This document shows, one piece after another, positions 58,965 through 64,000 of a DNA stretch of 64,000 nt (position 1 is the first letter of the stretch; each line of letters starts with the position of its first letter). The position numbers were made by a program, and so were the translations under genes. Location: NCBI GenBank assembly GCA_963970005.1, contig CAXAMN010003002.1, positions 1,645,901 through 1,709,900 of the forward strand. The letters are read 5' to 3'. The notes under the pieces were generated by a model. The model saw only the letters and a list, made by a program, of their open reading frames with translations, had not been told where the DNA came from and did no database searches. The DNA comes from Durusdinium trenchii. Taxonomy: Eukaryota > Sar > Dinophyceae > Suessiales > Symbiodiniaceae.

Positions 58965-59207
58965 TCAAGGAGTCAAATGGCCCTCCGTGTCCGGAATGGA
59001 CGGGGCATCTTCAGATGTCCCTGGAGCCTTCCTCAAACCACGGCGTAGCGGCTTTGAGCGAAAGCCTTTGCTCAGCATGGCTGGTGGGCGCGCGAAGGCC
59101 GGCACCGGGAAGTCGGGTTTGAAGCCAATCTTCAACACGATGGTCGGCTCGTGCCTCCACTTTACGGATGTGATGGTGCCAGTAGCTCGTGAGCAATCCA
59201 AGATCAC
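58965..59207 (-). CDS. TPR-membrane-Hint protein, last exon
   Basis: Starts after an acceptor (CATCTGAG then GTGATCTTGG) and joins in phase to the exon ending at 59486. It completes GSEV-ILDCSRATGTITSVKW, then HEPTIVLKIGFKPDFPVPAF, and ends GHLTP with TGA at 58965. The segment after the Hint core (T-S-V-K-W, then an L-K-I strand) is the expected last part of the beta-rich Hint fold. A basic tail (SKGFRSKPLRRGLRK) follows. Confidence 0.68.
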   Translation of the reverse strand: MILDCSRATGTITSVKWRHEPTIVLKIGFKPDFPVPAFARPPAMLSKGFRSKPLRRGLRKAPGTSEDAPSIPDTEGHLTP

Positions 59208-59485
59208 CTCAGATGTGTTTGAGTTATTTTATGTTGTTTTGCATTGTTGTGTGTGTTATCTTCATATTATATCCAATGTCGCTAGGAACGCTTTTTTGCT
59301 GGGGCTTCCGGAGGGTTTGCCCGATTGAGACGAAACGAGAACGTTGGAAAGTCTTTCCTGTGCGGGCCTAAAGCGAGTATTGGGGAGGGAGAGTTCTGAA
59401 TCCAAACAATTGCAAGCACCATGTTCACATAAAAAAAACATGCAAACTCCAACTCTATATAGCTTTGAGAATGAATGCCAGTCAC

Positions 59486-60598
59486 TTCGCTGCCCACTCG
59501 CAACTCATGCGCCTCCACCGTCCTGACTGGAACGCACATGCGGTGATCGCGGCTGACAACCAAGGATGTGTCTCCTGCCTGGAGTTCGATGACGGCATGC
59601 ACTTGATGCTGCTCCGGTGGATAAGCGACCTCCGTAATGCGGCCCTCGGCGGCGACAACCTGAGCACCCTGATACAAGGAGCTGGCAGGTGCGAGAACTG
59701 GCCCATCTGGAAGCAAAACCGTGAAGCAGGTGTCTGGAGAGAAGCACTCTGAGGCCACATGAACCCAGGAGTCTGAGGAGCAATCAGAGGAGGAGCTGCT
59801 AGCTTCATGGCTATCAGGAAACCTCGAACTGGTATAAATGCTGGATGCCTGCATGCTTTTGGAATCCACCTTCCCCGCCTCAATTTGGTTGGAAATGGTG
59901 CGACTGAAAGGTGCTGCATGAAACTTGCACAACCCACTGCAACCACGGATGCACCACCTGCAAAAAATGCGGAGGAAAATGAACACGACTAGCCCCAGTG
60001 CCAGCACGGCCTTCCAAGTATCACCCAAACAAGCAGAGTCTTGCGTGGCTCCCACCAACCGGTCACGGTATTCGCCATGCTTGGGATCCAGCTCGCTGGC
60101 CCTGCCGTAGTCCTTCATTGCCTCCGCGTGCCAATACCTGCCAAGGATTTGCTTGGAATACCCAAGGTGGAAATATGCCTGAGCTGCCAACTTGGCAATA
60201 TTCCCATGAGATTGAAATAGTTGGACGGTCTGGTTCAGCTGGATGGCCATGTCAAAGTCCGCAATTGCCTCCTCGTACTTGCCAAGCATGTGCTTTGAAG
60301 CACCGCGTTTGTCCAGTGCCAAAGCATATTTGGGATTCAGATTGATGTCCATGTCAAAGTCCGCAATGGCCTCCTCGTACTTGCCAAGCATGTGCTTTGA
60401 AGCCCCGCGTTTGTACAGTGCCACGGCAAATTTGGGATCCAGCTTGATGGCCATGTCGAAGTCCGCAATGGCCTCCTCGTACTTGCCAAGTTGGTGCTTT
60501 GAAGCACCGCGTGTGACCTCGTACTTGCCAAGTTTGTGCTTTGAAGCACCGCCTTTGCTCAGTGCCATGGCATCTTTGGGATCCTGTTGAGCCAGCCA
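59486..60598 (-). CDS. TPR-membrane-Hint protein, main exon
   Basis: Entered after GCATAG (acceptor), W-L-A-Q-Q-D-P-K-D-A-M in frame, so TPR sequence continues upstream. Near-identical TPR units of 34 residues (GASKHMLGKYEEAIADFDMA) occupy the first about 170 residues. One unit is shortened (GKYEVTRGASKHQ). A membrane helix follows (WKAVLALGLVVFIFLRIF, about 185-202), then a Ser-rich linker, then a Hint-type domain from ECFSPDTCFTVLLPDG (Cys275) through ELQAGDTSLVVSRDHRMCVP (His332) to HELRVGSEV. The donor GTGACTGG follows GAA at 59486. Hint domains self-process in inteins and Hedgehog proteins. Whether this one cleaves is unknown. The TPR part would be on one side of the membrane and the Hint part on the other. 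Confidence 0.78.
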
Positions 60599-60599
60599 C

Positions 60600-63368
60600 T
60601 ATGCAAACAGGTTTCTGGCAAGGCCACACATTCCTGACCACACTATATAATGATGCCTCTGGTGTTCAGCCAAGTTGCAACAATCAGCGATGGACATCCG
60701 CTTGGAGGGTTCCATCTGCATGAGTTTGAAGATGAAATCGATGCCCGTGGCCCTTGGTGTGGCTCAGTGGCCCGGTGCTAAGCAGAGTCCTATGTGAAGT
60801 TATTTCCATGCGTTTCTCAATATAAAGTTCAAAATGCATACATGGTATATGCAGTTTTTGAAAAACGTAGATGACTTGATCCACCTCACTTGGGGAGAAT
60901 TTTCGTGGTGTGCGCATGGTAAGAACCGTCCAAACAAAGCACCTCACTATAGTAATTGTTGAAGGCACTGGAGTCGGGGACCATCGGTGTGCCAGAGCAA
61001 TTTGTTTGGTAGGCCTTCATGCCCACACACACACCAGGAAAATTACAGCTGCGAGAAGGGCCACGTCACAACTTCATGTTTAGCCCGGATCAACATGCAT
61101 GTGTGGAGTACTCCACGGGAGGCTGAAAGCCCAACTTGTTCCAATGCCTCCATGTGCAAAAGTGTGGAAGCAAAGGGTGTTGCCATTGCATACTAAAACC
61201 ATCTAGAATCCTGTTGTCCCTCCCCGAAGTCTGAATCGTACATGACAGCTCGGCTCATTATAGGGCTTATATTGATTTTTTGAACACCACCCCCCCAAAA
61301 AATAAGATATCCCTTGTCCCTTGCCCCTCAAAATAGTTTATTGTTATTTTCGGGTGCTGACGTCCTTTCCAAAACAATAATCAATAGTCCACAACAAAAC
61401 TCGAAAGTAAATTAATGTCCTGAGCTGATCAAAACCATCTAAAGATTCCAGCATGTTCCATCCGCACTTGGTTTCTCTCTTCCTTCGTTTTTCTGGAACC
61501 CACAAATGCCAGTAGAGCGAGATGATGGGTTCTCCTGGAATTTCGTGTGGGTTCCTAATGTGCCCCAAAAAGTACGCGACAGTGAATCGACACGAGCAAA
61601 TGTAAAGTACTGAATCTGAAAGAAAACACATAAATCATAAATCTATCGTTTTAGGATGGTCCACGTCCATGTCTTTGACCAGTTTCGAGGTTGAATCCAA
61701 CCTGATCAGCCCATTTCTCTCACAATGTCCACCACTGCTGCATGCCCCAAATGCAATCTGTTCAGGAACACTCAGCAACCAACATTCCCGTGACGATCAC
61801 GAGCATGCAGCAATCAGCCGGCAGCGTCTCACGCCGAGGCGCGAAAAGTTCGGCACTTTCGTCTTAAAGAGCTCGTCAAACTTGTTATTCCTCGAGTTTG
61901 CCGACCCACTAAGAAATGAACTATAGTCATGTATCTGGGGCACGTGATTCTACTAAAACCAAGGGTCCTTTGGTCGGATCCTCGCATGCAAAACCTTTGG
62001 CATGGACACTCCCCTTGTGATTTTGGCCACATCGGTGGTGCCGTATTGACGACCCAGGTGGCAAAATAAGATCTGATCCATCTTCATCGGTCCGGTGAGT
62101 ACTGAGTAGCACTCTTCATTTCATGTCCCTTCAGTTTTCCTGTGATCCATTTTTGCTGTAGGGGCTCAAACAAGGTGCTTGCTCTGCACGCTTATATATA
62201 GATGTGCAACATGGCACCCAACACGTGCAAATCTGACGGCCCGAGCCGGAAGAGATGCCAATCGCTGTCCTGCATGGGCCATGGGGGCTAAGGGACACCA
62301 AGGGGAAAGCAAGCTCTTTGTGACACTTGTTGGCTGAGAAGCCTTCAACATACCAAAACATACCAAAGCTCTGTCGACTCTGTCCTATTGGTTGTTCAAT
62401 GTTGTTCAATAGGTCCGGAATGGTCCAAACATCTCAAAACGTCTCAAAACCCTTTAAATTGAACTACAAAGGCAGCTCCAAGCCACCACAACTGGAGGGA
62501 CCCCAACACATCTACAACAACTGCGCATTGGAGAGAAAAATGTGCTTTCTGGTAGCAACCTGGCGCATTAGCGGGCGTGCTGGAGTCCATCAACACTTCT
62601 GCTCCAACGGTTTCCTTGAAGCTACATGCCAACTGCTGACTAAACTGTTAATGGCGTCTGTTGTCTCACAATACGACCCTGCCAGCGTTATATTGTTGCT
62701 CTGACTTAGGAACCAATGTTCAATGGAATCTGCACTGTGCCTGTGACCTCCCCAAACACCATCAAAAGTCTTTCGAAAATGCACGCTTCCCCAAGCTCCC
62801 CACACTTCCGCACCATCCTTCTGGACCGGATCGGCACTCATAAAGAGCGGCTGTGCCGTGAGCAAGTAGAAGGTACTCCAACCTGCATGAACCAAGTCGC
62901 CAGAACTGACTCTTGGACCTCCACATGACTCATGACTAATTACTTAGACACATTGGGAATCGAAGGGCCGTCAATCAAACCAAGCTCCTCATAAGATTGG
63001 TCGGATATTTTGATCCGAAAGCCTTCCACTCTTGCACTCCAATACTCCAAGGCCGAATGCCACCCATTTCCTCACAAATCCCTCCTCCAACGCACCCGAA
63101 ACACCGTGTCCAAACCGCCGCATGCCTAAACACCAGGAGTCCACCTTTGTGGCCAAGTACGGCTTGTGCTCGTGGAGCTCCGGAGGTCGGAAGGACTTGC
63201 CTCAGGTGTTCCGGCGCCGTGTCATCGGCGTGCGGGTTCCAACGCTCCAGAGGAGGAGTGGAGTCGTGCGACTCAGTGTTCTGATTTGCATCTTCCCACC
63301 ACCTACACTAGGTACCTAGGGTACTCAGCTTTCAGGAGTCAGGTCAAGCTTTCTGATGTCTCGGGCGA
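60600..63368. other. No firm gene
   Basis: Weak coding-like stretches on opposing strands at 63050-63280; the plus frame STFVAKYGLCSWSSGGRKDL is one option. A C7/A6 run is at 61292-61304. Nothing else is supported. Confidence 0.38.
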
Positions 63369-63738
63369 CTATGAGCCAACAGAAACCGGGTCAATGACCA
63401 TTAGACTGTGCTGTTGTTGTTTTACGAACGTTTCCAACCAAACAGGTGCGTTCCACCATACAACCCCCTCAAGGTTTGCCGTGGGGCCTGTCTTCCGCTT
63501 GTCGCCCTTTGCAAGGTCTCCAACTTCACTAAGGCCAAAGCCGACCAGGCCGTGAAATCCAACTGGCACCTCGTAGCCCTTGGAGTCTGCCTGGAAATGC
63601 ACCGCCTGAGCGGAGGTAGTGGATCGAGGCACGAGGAGTTGGGGATCGAAGCCAGAGGAGGTGGGCTTGAAAACCTTCGGAGCATCCTTGACCACCAGCA
63701 CCAGCAGGGGGGCTTCCAAATCCAACCACGCCCCCCAC
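63369..63738 (-). CDS. Putative exon, unidentified
   Basis: Starts after GTTGAG (acceptor) and reads WGAWLDLEAPLLVLVVKDAP, KVFKPTSSGFDPQLLVPRST, SAQAVHFQADSKGYEVPVGF and HGLVGFGLSEVGDLAKGDKR. Strong codon bias as far as about 63450, then weaker, so the exon probably ends before the stop at 63369. The tail is Lys/Gly-rich. The upstream exon is not placed. No family is recognised. Confidence 0.48.
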
Positions 63739-63918
63739 CTCAACAATAGCGCGCAACTCATCAGTGCAAATGCTCACAGGGGGGCCGCCGAACCCAGGAA
63801 CTGTTTGGTCTTCCATCGGTCGCGTCCGAGGCATTGGCCTGCCCAGGATCACAGATCTTCACCTGGCCAACGAAAAAGCGGGAACGACCGGAGCCCTTTC
63901 GCCCGGGACGGCCAAGCA

Positions 63919-64000
63919 CTCACTTGCGCACCCCCAAATAACCTCACTTGCGCACTTTACCTCACTTGCGCACTTAGCACTCACTTGCACACTTTCAGGG
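63919..64000. repeat. CTCACTTGCGCAC tandem repeat at the window edge
   Basis: CACTCACTTGCGCAC occurs four times with spacings of about 17-25 bp and runs off the right edge; the last unit has CACAC for GCGCAC. Confidence 0.8.

Noticed and set aside
1-64000. CRISPR arrays, bacterial operons, rRNA genes, telomere repeats or genuine spliced-leader relics
   Set aside because: None was seen on reading both strands; the only leader-like stretch is the imperfect one in the LTRs.

Overview
This window is nuclear DNA from a dinoflagellate, probably a member of the Symbiodiniaceae. I infer this from the mostly single-strand (minus) gene order, GC-rich exons scattered in long featureless introns, GT/GC/GA-type splice donors, TPR and Hint-domain and ankyrin proteins of the kind common in that group, dispersed short repeats, and a very large copia-type retrotransposon whose coding style (GKGKG motifs, CCCH fingers, RS-rich linker) is typical of dinoflagellates. 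The species cannot be fixed by reading alone. One assembly gap (10 N) lies at 31941-31950.

The centrepiece is an intact LTR retrotransposon at 4652-19386 (14,735 bp, minus strand). It has two identical 130-bp LTRs (TGT...ACA), a perfect 5-bp target-site duplication (TCTTC), an AAAGGGGGG polypurine tract against the 3' LTR, a primer-binding-site candidate against the 5' LTR, and two huge intact reading frames. ORF1 (3062 aa) reads Gag with coiled coil, two CCCH fingers separated by an RS-rich domain, protease, integrase, reverse transcriptase (YVDD), RNase H, and then a C-terminal methyltransferase-like domain with a PCTGGCPW motif. ORF2 (1686 aa, different frame, 166-nt overlap) carries cargo rarely associated with retrotransposons: an SGNH/GDSL-hydrolase-like domain, a Tpt1/KptA RNA 2'-phosphotransferase domain with its four catalytic residues recognisable, a zinc ribbon and a proline-rich tail. 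Both ORFs contain codon-aligned micro-hairpins with a shared GTA-type loop. I consider this the system worth following up.

The element landed inside a coiled-coil exon of a minus-strand host gene. Removing it, with one copy of the duplication, restores an open frame across the junction. Probable exons of that gene lie upstream (19874-20082) and downstream (2770-3920). The downstream exons look like an uncharacterised glycosyltransferase-like protein.

The rest, left to right: an ankyrin gene in three phase-consistent exons (23690-24951), a triplet-rich tract (25319-25560), a FUS-like SYGQ-repeat C-terminal exon (30798-31232), a block of simple repeats around the gap (31470-32205), the last three exons of a nucleotide-diphospho-sugar transferase-like gene (38914-39682), a group of unidentified minus-strand exons (41345-48780), a pre-miRNA-sized hairpin (44082-44171), an intronless ankyrin protein (52261-53559), a membrane-anchored Cys/Gly-rich protein (56189-57043), a TPR-membrane-Hint protein in two exons (58965-60598), and an unidentified exon near the right edge. 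Most other open frames are chance or antisense readings. Apart from the element and the intronless genes, models are partial because introns could only be placed by eye.
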